The position numbers and the translations under genes were made by a program. 64,000 nt of DNA from Agarivorans sp. TSD2052 (GTDB lineage Bacteria > Pseudomonadota > Gammaproteobacteria > Enterobacterales > Celerinatantimonadaceae): contig NZ_CP096670.1 of the NCBI RefSeq assembly GCF_023238625.1, forward strand, positions 2,593,501-2,657,500, in the 5' to 3' direction. Position 1 is the first letter of the stretch. Each line of letters opens with the position of its first letter. A model generated the notes under the pieces. It was not told the DNA's origin and did not search any database. It saw nothing but the letters and a program-made list of their open reading frames with translations. This document shows positions 25,580-35,051 of the stretch, in pieces.

Positions 25580-27052
25580 CTAATTATCTAAATCAGTTTT
25601 ATTGCGAATATTATGTTCACGCAGTTTATTGGCAATGGCGGTATGTGATAAGCCCAGTTTCTTGGCGAGTAGTCGAGAACTAGGATGCTGAGGGTAATGG
25701 TAGCTTAACAAAAGATGTTCAAACTGCCCCATCGCTGAGTGGTAATCTTGCTGCAGCAAACTTTCTACGCTTACATCGTCCACCACTCTTTCGTGATGAT
25801 ATTTAATGTCGCTAACTTGCCAAGATTTCATACTGCCTATATCCAGAGAGTTTTGCAGCACCTGATAAAGCTGAGGAATATTGCCCGGCCAACTAAGGGA
25901 ACTAAGGTAGCGTTTTACTTCTCGGCTAAGCCTTGGCGCAACCTCTTGATGCTTGGCATATTGAAAATCTAGCCAAGATTGAGTAAGCGGTACGATATCT
26001 TCTTTACGTTGACGAAGAGGCGGCACATTAATGCTATTTTTAATCATTGAGTAATAGCTATCCCCTCCCCACATAGCCGCCAGTTGATCAGGGCTATAAC
26101 GACTAGAGAAAAGTAAGTGCTTAATGCCGAGTTGTGGAGCGGTTAACGAGACAATGGCATCTTCTATTTCACTACTTTTTAAATGCTCGATATTGGTCAA
26201 CAAAACCGTATTAGGTTTTTCAGCGGCTATCTCTGCTAGCTGCTCTGATAAGCTATGTTCTTGGTTTTGGCAGCTCACACAGTGAAAATGTTCATCGCTG
26301 CCCATTGATAACTCATTAAGCAAGCGAGCTAAAAAGCGCTTACCAACCCCTGCTTCACCAAACAGCAAAGTAGGCATAGGATGTTCATTTAGGCGTTTCA
26401 GGCTGTTAAGCACATTGTTGGTTTCATCGCTACTTGCCACCAAACGCCCTTCACTGATACCGAGTTCTATCTGAGACAAATCAAAACTCGACTCTAACCA
26501 ATGCGCTGATTTAAACAGCATTATGGCACCGGGCAAATGTGAAAATAAGGATGTTTCAGACAGCGGTATGATGTCAGCCATATAAACACGACCACTTAGC
26601 TGAATTTCAACTAATTCGCGTTTACCTGAACCACTACCAAACCAACGTTGAACACTAAAGCCCCGTAAAAACTTACTGATATCGCTATTGGCAAGTGGTT
26701 GGGGGGTATCACCACAAGATTGTTCAAAGGCTTGATTAAACTGACGAATTTGAGCCGACTTATCAATCAGCACCACTGGGTAAGGAACATTATCGAGTAA
26801 GATTTGAACTTCTTTATGCTCTACCTCTGAAGGCAGAGCAGACACGATCCGCGCATCGGAAACACCTTGTAAATAACGAAATTCGCTAAGTAACTGCTGA
26901 GTAAGTGGAAGTTCAATTTCGGTGATATGAAGGAATAAATGTCCGCTATCAACACTTTGCATGGCTTGTAATGCAAGGCCGTGTTTAACTAACACTCCTA
27001 ACACAGCGCTAAAAACTTGGGTATTCTGTTGGCAGTTTAACTCTATGCGCAT
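25580..27052 (-). CDS. tyrR: TyrR-family transcriptional regulator
   Basis: A 490-residue regulator of aromatic amino acid genes. The domain order is ACT (1-75), PAS (about 80-185), a central AAA+ domain with Walker A GEAGVGKR (about 231-238), and a C-terminal Fis-type helix-turn-helix (LAKKLGLSHTAIANKLREHN). The GAFTGA loop needed to engage sigma-54 is missing, as expected for TyrR, which works with sigma-70. A near-consensus TyrR box lies upstream at 27199-27216, suggesting autoregulation. Its closest neighbours are pspC upstream and leuB downstream; neither is a known target. Confidence 0.9.
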   Translation of the reverse strand: MRIELNCQQNTQVFSAVLGVLVKHGLALQAMQSVDSGHLFLHITEIELPLTQQLLSEFRYLQGVSDARIVSALPSEVEHKEVQILLDNVPYPVVLIDKSAQIRQFNQAFEQSCGDTPQPLANSDISKFLRGFSVQRWFGSGSGKRELVEIQLSGRVYMADIIPLSETSLFSHLPGAIMLFKSAHWLESSFDLSQIELGISEGRLVASSDETNNVLNSLKRLNEHPMPTLLFGEAGVGKRFLARLLNELSMGSDEHFHCVSCQNQEHSLSEQLAEIAAEKPNTVLLTNIEHLKSSEIEDAIVSLTAPQLGIKHLLFSSRYSPDQLAAMWGGDSYYSMIKNSINVPPLRQRKEDIVPLTQSWLDFQYAKHQEVAPRLSREVKRYLSSLSWPGNIPQLYQVLQNSLDIGSMKSWQVSDIKYHHERVVDDVSVESLLQQDYHSAMGQFEHLLLSYHYPQHPSSRLLAKKLGLSHTAIANKLREHNIRNKTDLDN

Positions 27053-27198
27053 GACGCGCCCATGTCTTTATTTAACCATAGAGACAGGCCTTTAGGCCCC
27101 TGTAAAAACTCACAGCAACACCGCATTCCGTCTTGTCCAGCGATCCATACTAAACGCAAAAAGCTCTCCTAGTCCCTATTGCCCTGCGGCTTTGCAGG

Positions 27199-27216
27199 TG
27201 CAAAAATATGTTTACA
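27199..27216. promoter_or_regulatory. Candidate TyrR box upstream of tyrR
   Basis: The sequence TGCAAA-N6-TTTACA matches the TyrR consensus TGTAAA-N6-TTTACA with one mismatch. It lies about 150 bases upstream of tyrR and 95 bases beyond the pspC stop. In E. coli tyrR is autoregulated through such a box. Confidence 0.6.
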
Positions 27217-27311
27217 CTTCTTTAGTCTAACCAAAAAAGTGAGTTTAACCCAAGCGTCATTTAACATTCACTTGAGTTATTTGAACTCGGTATTTAAATT
27301 TTGCCTTTGCT

Positions 27312-27686
27312 TTATAAATTTTTGAACTGACTATGTAACTCAAAATCGCGAGCGGTGACTACCTTTTCAACCTTGCGTAGCCGGTGTTCAAAATTATCAA
27401 ATTGGTGTTCTAGCTCTTTAATTGCTTGGCTTGGCGTACCTCCGCGTTGCCATACTTTCGATTTAATCGTTACCGACTCATCACCCACTTGGTCGCTCGG
27501 TCGCTTGTCTAAAAATAGCCAAGCCGCCCCGTAGATGATGAAAAATAGGCCCAAGTTGGTAATTGCAACAGTGACAGCAATAATCCGGATTAACCAAGTT
27601 TCGGCACCTAAGCTATGGGCGAGTCCTGCACACACACCAGCTACTTTCCCTTTAGCGGGGTCACGGTATAAGGGTTTGTCAAACAT
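27312..27686 (-). CDS. pspC: Phage shock protein C
   Basis: A 124-residue inner membrane protein of the Psp envelope-stress system. The N-terminal PspC domain has the typical KPLYRDPAKGKVAGVCAGLAHSLG motif, followed by a hydrophobic helix (about 33-60) and a C-terminal cytoplasmic coiled segment with LEHQFDNFEHRLRKVEKVV. With PspB, PspC senses membrane damage and sequesters PspA away from PspF. Its first base overlaps the last base of pspB. It is last in the pspABC operon. Confidence 0.93.
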   Translation of the reverse strand: MFDKPLYRDPAKGKVAGVCAGLAHSLGAETWLIRIIAVTVAITNLGLFFIIYGAAWLFLDKRPSDQVGDESVTIKSKVWQRGGTPSQAIKELEHQFDNFEHRLRKVEKVVTARDFELHSQFKNL

Positions 27687-27913
27687 TAGCTGTCCCTCCA
27701 GTGTGGTACGCTTTCATCTAAAATACTTTCTAGAGCACCAATACGCGCCGACATCTCTTTTGCTCGTGCAGCAATAACGGTAAGTTGCTCGCGCTCTTGC
27801 TCGCTAATACCATGCTCAACTTGGCGCTTGCTCTTGTAATGTAAAATTAGCCATAACGGCGCCACTATCGCCATAAATATAATTAACGGAGTGACAAATA
27901 AAGTAGTAAGCAT
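27686..27913 (-). CDS. pspB: Phage shock protein B
   Basis: A 75-residue membrane-anchored protein. An N-terminal helix (LFVTPLIIFMAIVAPLWLIL) is followed by a basic stretch (HYKSKRQ) and a cytoplasmic helical domain with EQEREQLTVIAARAKEMSARI and a terminal VPHWRDS that is characteristic of PspB. It cooperates with PspC in stress sensing. It lies 8 bases after pspA and overlaps pspC by one base. Confidence 0.93.
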   Translation of the reverse strand: MLTTLFVTPLIIFMAIVAPLWLILHYKSKRQVEHGISEQEREQLTVIAARAKEMSARIGALESILDESVPHWRDS

Positions 27914-27921
27914 AGCGTCTC

Positions 27922-28584
27922 CTATTGCTCTAACTTAGCTTTGAGTTTACTGAGTTCTTCAGCAATTTCTGCATCTGCGCTCAATTCAGCAAACTGTTTA
28001 TTGAGGTCTGGGTTGTTCCCGTCGGTACCAAGCACTTCGGCTTTCGCTTCAAGTTGATCAATTTTAGCTTGGAATTGCTCAAATTTTTCGCGGGTTTTTA
28101 ATGCCCGCTCATTGTCGAGCTGCTGCCTTACTGCGTGACGATTTTTGGCCGTAGTTTGCCTTGCGAGCAACCCTGCTTGGCGATTACGCGATTCACTGAG
28201 TTTCAGCTCTAGTTGTTCTATCTCTTGTTGTAATTGCGATAAGCTATCATCGACTAATGTTAGCTCATGTTGTTGCTGCTTTACTGATTCCTGAATATGC
28301 TTTTTTTCAACCAAGGCCAAGCGAGCTAAGTCATCACGTTGGCGACTCAATGCGAGTTCAGCTTTGCCTTGCCAGTCTTCAGCCTGCTGCTGTAAGTTAT
28401 CTATTTTGCGAATTAACTGCTTTTTGTCTGCCAGAACCTTTGCGGTGCTCGCACGCACCTCAACTAAAGTGTCTTCCATTTCCTGTATAATTAGACGCAA
28501 CATTTTTTGTGGGTCTTCAGCCTTGTCTAACATGGCACTAATATTGGAATTAATGATGTCGGTTAAACGTGTAAACATTCCCAT
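27922..28584 (-). CDS. pspA: Phage shock protein A
   Basis: A 220-residue, almost fully coiled-coil protein of the PspA/Vipp1/ESCRT-III superfamily. It begins MGMFTRLTDIINSNISAMLDKAEDPQKM, a near-invariant PspA start containing the membrane-binding amphipathic helix. It binds and inhibits PspF in unstressed cells, and forms scaffolds on damaged inner membrane when released. It is first in the pspABC operon, with a GGGGA box before its start and a sigma-54 promoter at 28639-28654 that PspF would activate. Confidence 0.96.
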   Translation of the reverse strand: MGMFTRLTDIINSNISAMLDKAEDPQKMLRLIIQEMEDTLVEVRASTAKVLADKKQLIRKIDNLQQQAEDWQGKAELALSRQRDDLARLALVEKKHIQESVKQQQHELTLVDDSLSQLQQEIEQLELKLSESRNRQAGLLARQTTAKNRHAVRQQLDNERALKTREKFEQFQAKIDQLEAKAEVLGTDGNNPDLNKQFAELSADAEIAEELSKLKAKLEQ

Positions 28585-28638
28585 GGTATTTCCCCTTAAT
28601 TGAGAAGAATAAAGTTATTGTCAGTACCGCTTTACTAT

Positions 28639-28654
28639 TACAACTCTCATGCCA
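28639..28654 (-). promoter_or_regulatory. Sigma-54 promoter of pspABC
   Basis: On the minus strand the sequence reads TGGCAT-GAGAG-TTGTA, with correct spacing for a -24/-12 sigma-54 promoter (consensus TGGCAC-N5-TTGCA). It lies about 55 bases upstream of pspA in the divergent pspA/pspF gap. PspF sites would be expected between it and the pspF start. Confidence 0.85.
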
Positions 28655-28753
28655 ACTCTTTAAGGCACTGATATTTAAGTTATTTTATAAATAGTGACAA
28701 TTATCACCAGCATGTATATAGTTATTTTGACCAATATTTAGTCACGGTGACCC

Positions 28754-29734
28754 ATGGAAACACCTAGCTTACTCGGTAACGCGCCCAGTTTTTTAGAAGT
28801 ATTAGATAGAGTATCGCTACTCGCGCCACTTAATAGACCAATCTTGGTGATTGGGGAGCGAGGCACTGGAAAGGAATTAATAGCCGCCCGTTTACACTAT
28901 TTGTCTGAACGTTGGGACAGCCATTACTTGAGCCTCAACTGCGCAAGCTTAAACCCAAACTTAATTGAATCAGAGCTATTCGGCCATCAAGCAGGAGCAT
29001 TTACCGGTGCCTCACAACAACGTATCGGCCGTTTTGAGCAAGCCGATAAAGGGACCTTATTTTTGGACGAGCTCGCTAACATGCCAATGGAGGTACAAGA
29101 GAAACTGCTGCGAACTATCGAGTATAACCAAATTGAACGACTTGGCTCCAATAAGACCCTCGATGTAGATGTACGTTTAGTCTGCGCAACTAACCAAGAC
29201 CTTCCGCGTTTGGTTGAACTCGGCGCTTTTAGGGCAGACTTACTCGACCGATTATCCTTTGCAGTAATTACCCTCCCACCGCTACGTCACCGTAAGCAGG
29301 ATATCAACTTACTTGCTGAGCACTTTTCTAAAAAAATCGCTCAAGAGCTAAATTTTATTAATACCCCTCGGCTTAGCCAGGCAGTAAAGGCGCAACTTGA
29401 AGCATACCCATGGCCCGGCAATATTCGTGAACTCAAGAATGTAGTAGAGCGAGCGGTAATAGAAAACAGCAATGAAAATGGCCTTATTAGTAAGCTTAAC
29501 TTCGACCCTTTTGACTCGCCATGGCGCCCCGTCACAGCAGCTGATTCAACAGAAAAGGTATCCCACAGGGAAGGCGACTTTAATCAACAAGTGGCTGACT
29601 TTGAGAAACAGCTAATTTGCGAATCATTAGAAAAAAACCGCTATAAACAAACCCAAACCGCAGAAGCTTTAGGTATCAGCTACCATCAACTTCGGGGTCT
29701 GATCAAAAAACATAGGATTAATACCCACCGCTAG
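28754..29734 (+). CDS. pspF: PspF, sigma-54-dependent activator of psp genes
   Basis: A 326-residue bacterial enhancer-binding protein without a receiver domain, the typical PspF form. Walker A is GERGTGKE (about 34-41), the GAFTGA loop that contacts sigma-54 is intact (HQAGAFTGASQ, about 80), and GTLFLDELANM provides Walker B. The C-terminal Fis-type helix-turn-helix is QTAEALGISYHQLRGLIKKH. It is divergent from pspA and shares its regulatory region. Immediately downstream lies sapABCDF, as in enterobacteria. PspA binding would hold it inactive. Confidence 0.95.
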   Translation: METPSLLGNAPSFLEVLDRVSLLAPLNRPILVIGERGTGKELIAARLHYLSERWDSHYLSLNCASLNPNLIESELFGHQAGAFTGASQQRIGRFEQADKGTLFLDELANMPMEVQEKLLRTIEYNQIERLGSNKTLDVDVRLVCATNQDLPRLVELGAFRADLLDRLSFAVITLPPLRHRKQDINLLAEHFSKKIAQELNFINTPRLSQAVKAQLEAYPWPGNIRELKNVVERAVIENSNENGLISKLNFDPFDSPWRPVTAADSTEKVSHREGDFNQQVADFEKQLICESLEKNRYKQTQTAEALGISYHQLRGLIKKHRINTHR

Positions 29735-29806
29735 GTGTATCATTGGTTGAGATGACCAGATGGTTAATGGTAAATTATCAAGCAGTTATCAGGATATCAG
29801 CATCTC

Positions 29807-31405
29807 ATGAACGCATTATTCTCAGGCACAATGATGTGCCTAACGTTTTTACTACTGGGTTGCGAGCAACAACAAGACGTAAAAAAGCTTGGTTTAGTCT
29901 ACTGTACAGAATCAGCGCCAGATACATTTAACCCGCAATTAGAAAGCTCTGTGAATGCGATAGCCGTTACATCTCGCCATTTATACGATCGCTTAATTGA
30001 AATAGACCCCGTTACCCAGCAACTGATCGGCGGTGTCGCAAATAAATGGCAAATTAGTGACGACGGTCTGCGCTATCAATTTGATTTACGAAAAGGCATT
30101 CACTTTCATAAAACCGATTATTTTAAACCAAGCCGTAACCTAAATGCCGATGATGTAATGTTTAGTTTTGAGCGTGTCCTCAATGCTGAACATCCTTTGT
30201 ATCAACTTGCTGAAGGTGAATACCCTTTTTTCAACAATATCGGGTTTGGTAATAACATTCGTGAGTTTAACAAGTTAAGTGACAGCCGAGTCGAATTCGT
30301 TTTAAAACACCCTGATGCGGCATTCTTAGCAAATCTAGCCAGTGATTATGCCGTTATTTTATCCGCCGAATATGCCGATAAGCTACAGCAAAAAAATCAA
30401 TTAGGTTTACTTGACCAATTGCCCATTGGTAGCGGCCCGTTCTATTTTGCCAATCAACGTAAAGATCACTTTATTCGTTATTATCGGCATTGGTTACATT
30501 GGCGAGGCGCACCGCCAATGCAGCAATTAGTGTTTGATATCACGCCAACATCCTCTATTCGCCTAGCTAAACTGCTAACCGGCCAATGTGACATAATGGC
30601 GCAGCCCGCCGCAAACCAATTGGAGGTACTGAAAGAGCGAGATGACTTGCTGGTTTCGGTGCAGTCGGGTTTAAACGTTTCGTATCTAGCCTTTAATACG
30701 CAAAAGCCCCCGTTCGCTGATGTTCGGATCCGCCGCAATGTTGCTGGCTTAATCGATAAACAACGAATCCTAGATTCGGTCTATTTAAATACTGCTGAAA
30801 TTGCCGATAGCATGCTGTCACCGTCGTCTTGGGCTTACCGTTATCAAGCACGCTCTCCAAATAAAGATCAGCAGGTTTACCCCTATATAGAAAAAGCCAA
30901 ACAAACTCCGATTGAATTGTGGGTGTTAAATGAATCGAAAAGCTATAACCCCCAGCCACATAAAACAGCTGAGCTAATTAGAAATGATTTAGTCAACGAT
31001 GGCTACACGGTCAACGTAACATTACTAGATTGGGCGGTACTGCGCCGCTATTTGCTCAGCCCTAGTGTAAATTACGATATGCTGTTGGTTGGTTGGTCGA
31101 CAGATAACAGCGATCCCGATGACTTCTTTAGGCAACAGTTTTCTTGTGATGCTGTTGAACAAGGCTATAACTACAGTCGATGGTGCAATGGTCAATTTGA
31201 GCAGTTACTCGATGACGCCATTAGCTCTACCCGTTTAGCTGACCGGGTTAGAAATTATTATCAGATTCAAAAAATAATTGAAACCGACGTACCGGTGCTG
31301 CCCTTAACCCATGCACTAAAAATGTATTCTTATAGTAATAGCTTAAACGGCATTACTTGGAACCCCTATGGCGGAGTGTCTTTTAACAATGCGTATAGGA
31401 AGTAG
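29807..31405 (+). CDS. sapA: SapA, peptide-binding lipoprotein
   Basis: A 532-residue solute-binding protein of the oligopeptide/dipeptide (SBP family 5) type. The signal peptide ends in LLLGC, so the mature protein is predicted to be lipid-anchored rather than free, unlike classic enterobacterial SapA. The N-terminal mature motif KLGLVYCTESAPDTFNPQL and later HPDAAFLANLASDYAVILS are SapA-like. It delivers ligands, reported in relatives to be antimicrobial peptides or haem, to SapBCDF. It starts the sapABCDF operon and lies only 3 bases before sapB. Confidence 0.9.
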   Translation: MNALFSGTMMCLTFLLLGCEQQQDVKKLGLVYCTESAPDTFNPQLESSVNAIAVTSRHLYDRLIEIDPVTQQLIGGVANKWQISDDGLRYQFDLRKGIHFHKTDYFKPSRNLNADDVMFSFERVLNAEHPLYQLAEGEYPFFNNIGFGNNIREFNKLSDSRVEFVLKHPDAAFLANLASDYAVILSAEYADKLQQKNQLGLLDQLPIGSGPFYFANQRKDHFIRYYRHWLHWRGAPPMQQLVFDITPTSSIRLAKLLTGQCDIMAQPAANQLEVLKERDDLLVSVQSGLNVSYLAFNTQKPPFADVRIRRNVAGLIDKQRILDSVYLNTAEIADSMLSPSSWAYRYQARSPNKDQQVYPYIEKAKQTPIELWVLNESKSYNPQPHKTAELIRNDLVNDGYTVNVTLLDWAVLRRYLLSPSVNYDMLLVGWSTDNSDPDDFFRQQFSCDAVEQGYNYSRWCNGQFEQLLDDAISSTRLADRVRNYYQIQKIIETDVPVLPLTHALKMYSYSNSLNGITWNPYGGVSFNNAYRK

Positions 31406-31408
31406 CCG

Positions 31409-32374
31409 ATGTTAAGGTATCTATTAAGGCGTATTAATTTACTGATCATTACCTTTTTGATCATCAATATCATTGCTTTTGTTTTTCAACAAAAACAATC
31501 CGTATTGATTGAATCTGATGATATGTGGATAAGCCAATACTTACAGTTTGTATGGCATAACTTAAACGGCGATTTGGGTATTTCTAGCGTTACTGGCAAG
31601 CCAGTATTTGACGAGCTAATTGTATTCCTACCCGCCACATTAGAGCTTTGTTTCTCGGCATTTTTATTGTCTTTCTTGGTGGGGATCCCCTTAGGGACTT
31701 TAGCGGGTATTTATCACCAACACTGGATCAGAAACACTATCTTAAGCCTGACTATGATTGGTTATAGCATCCCGGTTTTTTGGCTAGCGCTATTATTGGT
31801 GATGAACTCTTCCGTTTTACTGGGTTGGTTTCCGGTCTCTGGTCGTTACAATCTATTGCTGGAAATCCCCCAAATTACTGGATTTGGCATCATTGATGTT
31901 ATGTGGCTTGAACCGCAAGCTCGTTGGCCAGCATTCATGTCTATCTTAAGCCACTTACTTCTGCCCACCATTGTGCTTGCTGTCGTCCCCACCACGGAAG
32001 TGATTCGTCAACTGTCTAATTCAATGGCGCAAGTAATGAGCCAAAACTATATTAAAGCGGCTGCGACTAAAGGTTTGTCGAAAACGCAGATAGTGATGCG
32101 CCATGCCCTGCACAATGCCTTACCGCCTATCCTTCCTAGCTTAGGCTTACAATTTGGTAATGTGCTAACAATGGCAATGGTTCTGGAAGTGGTATTTGCC
32201 TGGCCTGGCATTGGTCGTTGGCTTATTTCAAGCATTTACCAACAAGATTATGTTGCGATACAAGGCGGTATGTTGGCGATCGCCACTTTAGTCATTTGTA
32301 CCTTTGTATTAACCGATATTTTCACTGCATTGATCCACCCGTTACGCCGAAGAGAAGTTTATGCTCAGCAATAA
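31409..32374 (+). CDS. sapB: SapB, ABC permease
   Basis: A 321-residue inner membrane permease of the DppB/OppB type with six predicted helices. The permease loop motif (SQNYIKAAATKGLSKTQIV, ahead of HALHNALPP) contacts the ATPases. It begins MLRYLLRRINLLIITFLIINIIAF, the usual N-terminal helix. It overlaps the sapC start by 14 bases. Substrate specificity cannot be read from the sequence; in E. coli sapBCDF has also been linked to putrescine export. Confidence 0.92.
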   Translation: MLRYLLRRINLLIITFLIINIIAFVFQQKQSVLIESDDMWISQYLQFVWHNLNGDLGISSVTGKPVFDELIVFLPATLELCFSAFLLSFLVGIPLGTLAGIYHQHWIRNTILSLTMIGYSIPVFWLALLLVMNSSVLLGWFPVSGRYNLLLEIPQITGFGIIDVMWLEPQARWPAFMSILSHLLLPTIVLAVVPTTEVIRQLSNSMAQVMSQNYIKAAATKGLSKTQIVMRHALHNALPPILPSLGLQFGNVLTMAMVLEVVFAWPGIGRWLISSIYQQDYVAIQGGMLAIATLVICTFVLTDIFTALIHPLRRREVYAQQ

Positions 32375-33248
32375 TGTATTCTCAGAAACCACCGTATCCA
32401 GTGCCTTACAAAGGGTCATGCTGCGGTTCAAAAATAACTCAATTGCAATGATTGGAGCATGGGTGCTGCTCGGCTTTATTATACTGGCCTTGTTTGGCCC
32501 GCTAATTGCGCCCTACCCCTTAGATTTCCAAGGCAGTAACCTCTTACAGCCCCCGTCATGGAACAAGTTGGGTCATGTAGATAACTTTTTTGGTACCGAT
32601 GACTTAGGCCGAGACTTATTGAGCCGCTTGATCTATGGCTGCCAACTCACTTTTGGTAGCGGGCTTATCGTGGTGATATTCGCCGCAATAATCGGTATTC
32701 CGTTAGGTGTTTTGTCCGGGATGAGCCATGGTGTAAAATCGAGCGTTTTACACCATGTGATGGATACGGCGTTATCAATCCCTTCGCTATTAATTGCTAT
32801 TATGGTGGTTTCATTTTTAGGGCCTGGCCTAGAAAATACCCTCATCGCCATCACGCTCGCCCAAATTCCTCAGTTTATTCGTTTCACTTACATTACGGTT
32901 TCTAGCGAAATTCAAAAAGAATATATTGTGGCTATTCGCTTAGATGGGGCGACCAATTACCGAATTTTGAAAAATGGTATCTTACCCAATATTGCGGATG
33001 CGATTGTATTTCAAATAAACCGTAGCTTTTCATCTTCTTTAATCGATATTACCGCCCTGGGTTTCATTGGCATTGGCGCTCAAGCGCCTCTCCCTGAATG
33101 GGGAGCAATGTTAGGCAGCAGCAACGATTTGTTATTCTCAGCCCCTTGGACAGTAACCTTACCGGGCTTCGTTATTATGACCAGTATTTTAAGCGTGAAT
33201 ATGGTGGGTGAAGGGCTTAGACAAGCTATGCTAGAGGGCGTGGACTAA
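32361..33248 (+). CDS. sapC: SapC, ABC permease
   Basis: A 295-residue permease of the DppC/OppC type. An N-terminal cytoplasmic stretch precedes the first helix ([20 protein letters not shown]). The binding-protein-dependent permease motif is in [43 protein letters not shown] is the family hallmark. It overlaps sapB by 14 bases and sapD by one base, so the operon is tightly coupled. Confidence 0.92.
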   Translation: MLSNNVFSETTVSSALQRVMLRFKNNSIAMIGAWVLLGFIILALFGPLIAPYPLDFQGSNLLQPPSWNKLGHVDNFFGTDDLGRDLLSRLIYGCQLTFGSGLIVVIFAAIIGIPLGVLSGMSHGVKSSVLHHVMDTALSIPSLLIAIMVVSFLGPGLENTLIAITLAQIPQFIRFTYITVSSEIQKEYIVAIRLDGATNYRILKNGILPNIADAIVFQINRSFSSSLIDITALGFIGIGAQAPLPEWGAMLGSSNDLLFSAPWTVTLPGFVIMTSILSVNMVGEGLRQAMLEGVD

Positions 33249-34255
33249 TGGCACTGCTTGATATTCGTAATCTTACGATTGAAATAGATACGCCTGCCGG
33301 GGTGGTTAAAGCGGTTGATAAAGTCAGCCTAACCATGGCAGAAGGCGAGATTAAAGCGCTGGTCGGCGAATCGGGGTCAGGCAAAAGCTTGATCGCTAAA
33401 GCCTTATTAGGGGTAACTAAACCCAACTGGACCGTAAAAGCAGACCGCATGCGCTTAGGCGATGTTGACCTACTCGCACTTACCGCTCGACAGCGTAGAA
33501 AAGTGTTAGGCAATGATATCGCCATGATATTTCAAGAGCCTAGCTCATGTCTTGATCCTTCCGAAGAGGTAGGCAAACAGATTGAAGAAGCTATACCTTG
33601 TCACAATATTAAGGGTGGATTTTGGCGGCGTTTTCAATGGCGTAAGAAACAGGCGCAAGCTTTGTTACACAAAGTCGGCGTTAAAGACCACCACAAAGTC
33701 ATGCGCAGTTACCCATACGAGCTGTCAGACGGCTTGTGCCAAAAGGTAATGATCGCCATGGCCATTGCAGGTCAACCCAAACTATTGGTGGCTGATGAGC
33801 CGACAACGGCGATGGAAGTGACAACCGCAAGTCAGATACTTCGCTTGCTGCATAAACTAAACAAACTCAACAACACCGCTATTTTGCTGATTAGCCATGA
33901 CCTGAATACCCTGTCAGATCTCGCCGATACTATTAGTGTTATATATTGTGGGCAGATGGTAGAAGTTGGCCGTTCTGAACAAGTGGTAGGCAATACCCAT
34001 CATCACTACACTGCCGCCCTGCTCAATTCAGTACCTAAGTTTAATCAGCCTTTTCCACGAAAAAGTATTCTGCCTGGTTTGCCTGGGTCTATTCCGGCGC
34101 TACAACATTTACCCATTGGTTGCCGCTTAGGACCACGTTGCCCTAAAGCCCAGCGAGAGTGCGTTATTCAACCCAAGTTAAGAAAAATAAAAGGTCATCA
34201 GTTTGCATGCCACTACCCCCTCAACCTAGAAAAGAAGGCTAATGGCAATGGCTAA
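33248..34255 (+). CDS. sapD: SapD, ABC transporter ATPase
   Basis: A 335-residue ATPase. Walker A is [14 protein letters not shown] (about 38-51), and Walker B is [12 protein letters not shown]. The signature motif is degenerate ([13 protein letters not shown] rather than LSGGQ), as in SapD/DppD-type partners. The C-terminal oligopeptide-transporter extension includes a Cys-rich [15 protein letters not shown] segment, possibly an iron-sulphur or metal site. SapD pairs with SapF. In E. coli SapD also influences the Trk potassium uptake system. Confidence 0.92.
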   Translation: MALLDIRNLTIEIDTPAGVVKAVDKVSLTMAEGEIKALVGESGSGKSLIAKALLGVTKPNWTVKADRMRLGDVDLLALTARQRRKVLGNDIAMIFQEPSSCLDPSEEVGKQIEEAIPCHNIKGGFWRRFQWRKKQAQALLHKVGVKDHHKVMRSYPYELSDGLCQKVMIAMAIAGQPKLLVADEPTTAMEVTTASQILRLLHKLNKLNNTAILLISHDLNTLSDLADTISVIYCGQMVEVGRSEQVVGNTHHHYTAALLNSVPKFNQPFPRKSILPGLPGSIPALQHLPIGCRLGPRCPKAQRECVIQPKLRKIKGHQFACHYPLNLEKKANGNG

Positions 34256-35027
34256 CCTATTACGCGTAAGTAATTTGTCGCAACATGTTTATGTCCATAA
34301 AGGTTGGTTAAGTCGCCAACGCTTTGCCGCCATAGACAACATCAATTTTGAGTTGGGCATGGGAGAAAGCTTAGCCATCATCGGTGAGTCCGGCTCAGGG
34401 AAATCAAGCTTAGCAAAGGTTATCGCCGGCATAAATAAGCCAAGCAATGGCGATATCTTCGTTAATGGTGAGGCATTACGCTTTGGTGACTATACTCGCC
34501 GCTGCAGACTAATCAGAATGATTTTTCAAGATCCCAATAGTTCTCTCAATCCTCGTTCTAATATAGGAAGGATCCTTGCTGCCCCGCTCAGTCTGAACAC
34601 CGCAATGTCCGCAGAAGAGCAACAACAGAAGGTCATTTCTACCTTGAAATTGGTGGGTTTATTGGAAGAACACGCCGGTTTCTATCCAAACATGCTATCG
34701 AGTGGGCAAAAACAAAGGATTGCGGTTGCTAGAGCCCTGATTTTAAGTCCCAAAATCATCGTTTTTGATGAGAGTATCGCTGGACTTGACGTGTCAGTGA
34801 GAGCGCAAATCATTAATTTACTGTTAGAACTACAGCAGCGTTTTGCGATTAGTTACATTTTTGTATCAAATGATTTAGGTTTAGTTCGTCACTTTAGCGA
34901 TAAGGTATTAGTGATGCAGCACGGTAAGGCCGTTGAATTTAAAGAAACAGAACAACTATTTTCTCAACCAGAACATGAGTTAAGCCGCAGATTACTGTCG
35001 GCTTATCAAGACGCATTTCATAAGTAG
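34242..35027 (+). CDS. sapF: SapF, ABC transporter ATPase
   Basis: A 261-residue ATPase and the second nucleotide-binding subunit of the Sap transporter. Walker A is [14 protein letters not shown] (about 49-62), the signature is [15 protein letters not shown], and Walker B is [12 protein letters not shown]. It starts 14 bases inside sapD. A hairpin immediately after its stop separates it from the convergent acyltransferase gene. Confidence 0.92.
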   Translation: MAMANLLRVSNLSQHVYVHKGWLSRQRFAAIDNINFELGMGESLAIIGESGSGKSSLAKVIAGINKPSNGDIFVNGEALRFGDYTRRCRLIRMIFQDPNSSLNPRSNIGRILAAPLSLNTAMSAEEQQQKVISTLKLVGLLEEHAGFYPNMLSSGQKQRIAVARALILSPKIIVFDESIAGLDVSVRAQIINLLLELQQRFAISYIFVSNDLGLVRHFSDKVLVMQHGKAVEFKETEQLFSQPEHELSRRLLSAYQDAFHK

Positions 35028-35028
35028 A

Positions 35029-35051
35029 CTGTATCAATTACCCCGATACAG
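35029..35051. terminator. Bidirectional hairpin between sapF and acyltransferase gene
   Basis: A perfect 7-bp inverted repeat (CTGTATC at 35029-35035 with GATACAG at 35045-35051) spans the 6-base gap between two convergent genes and extends into the end of the acyltransferase gene. No T-run follows on either strand, so termination may be inefficient. Confidence 0.5.

Noticed and set aside
25580-27052. Calling the regulator at 25580-27052 a sigma-54 activator
   Set aside because: It has an AAA+ domain and Fis-type helix-turn-helix, but the GAFTGA loop is missing and an ACT domain is present, so TyrR fits better.
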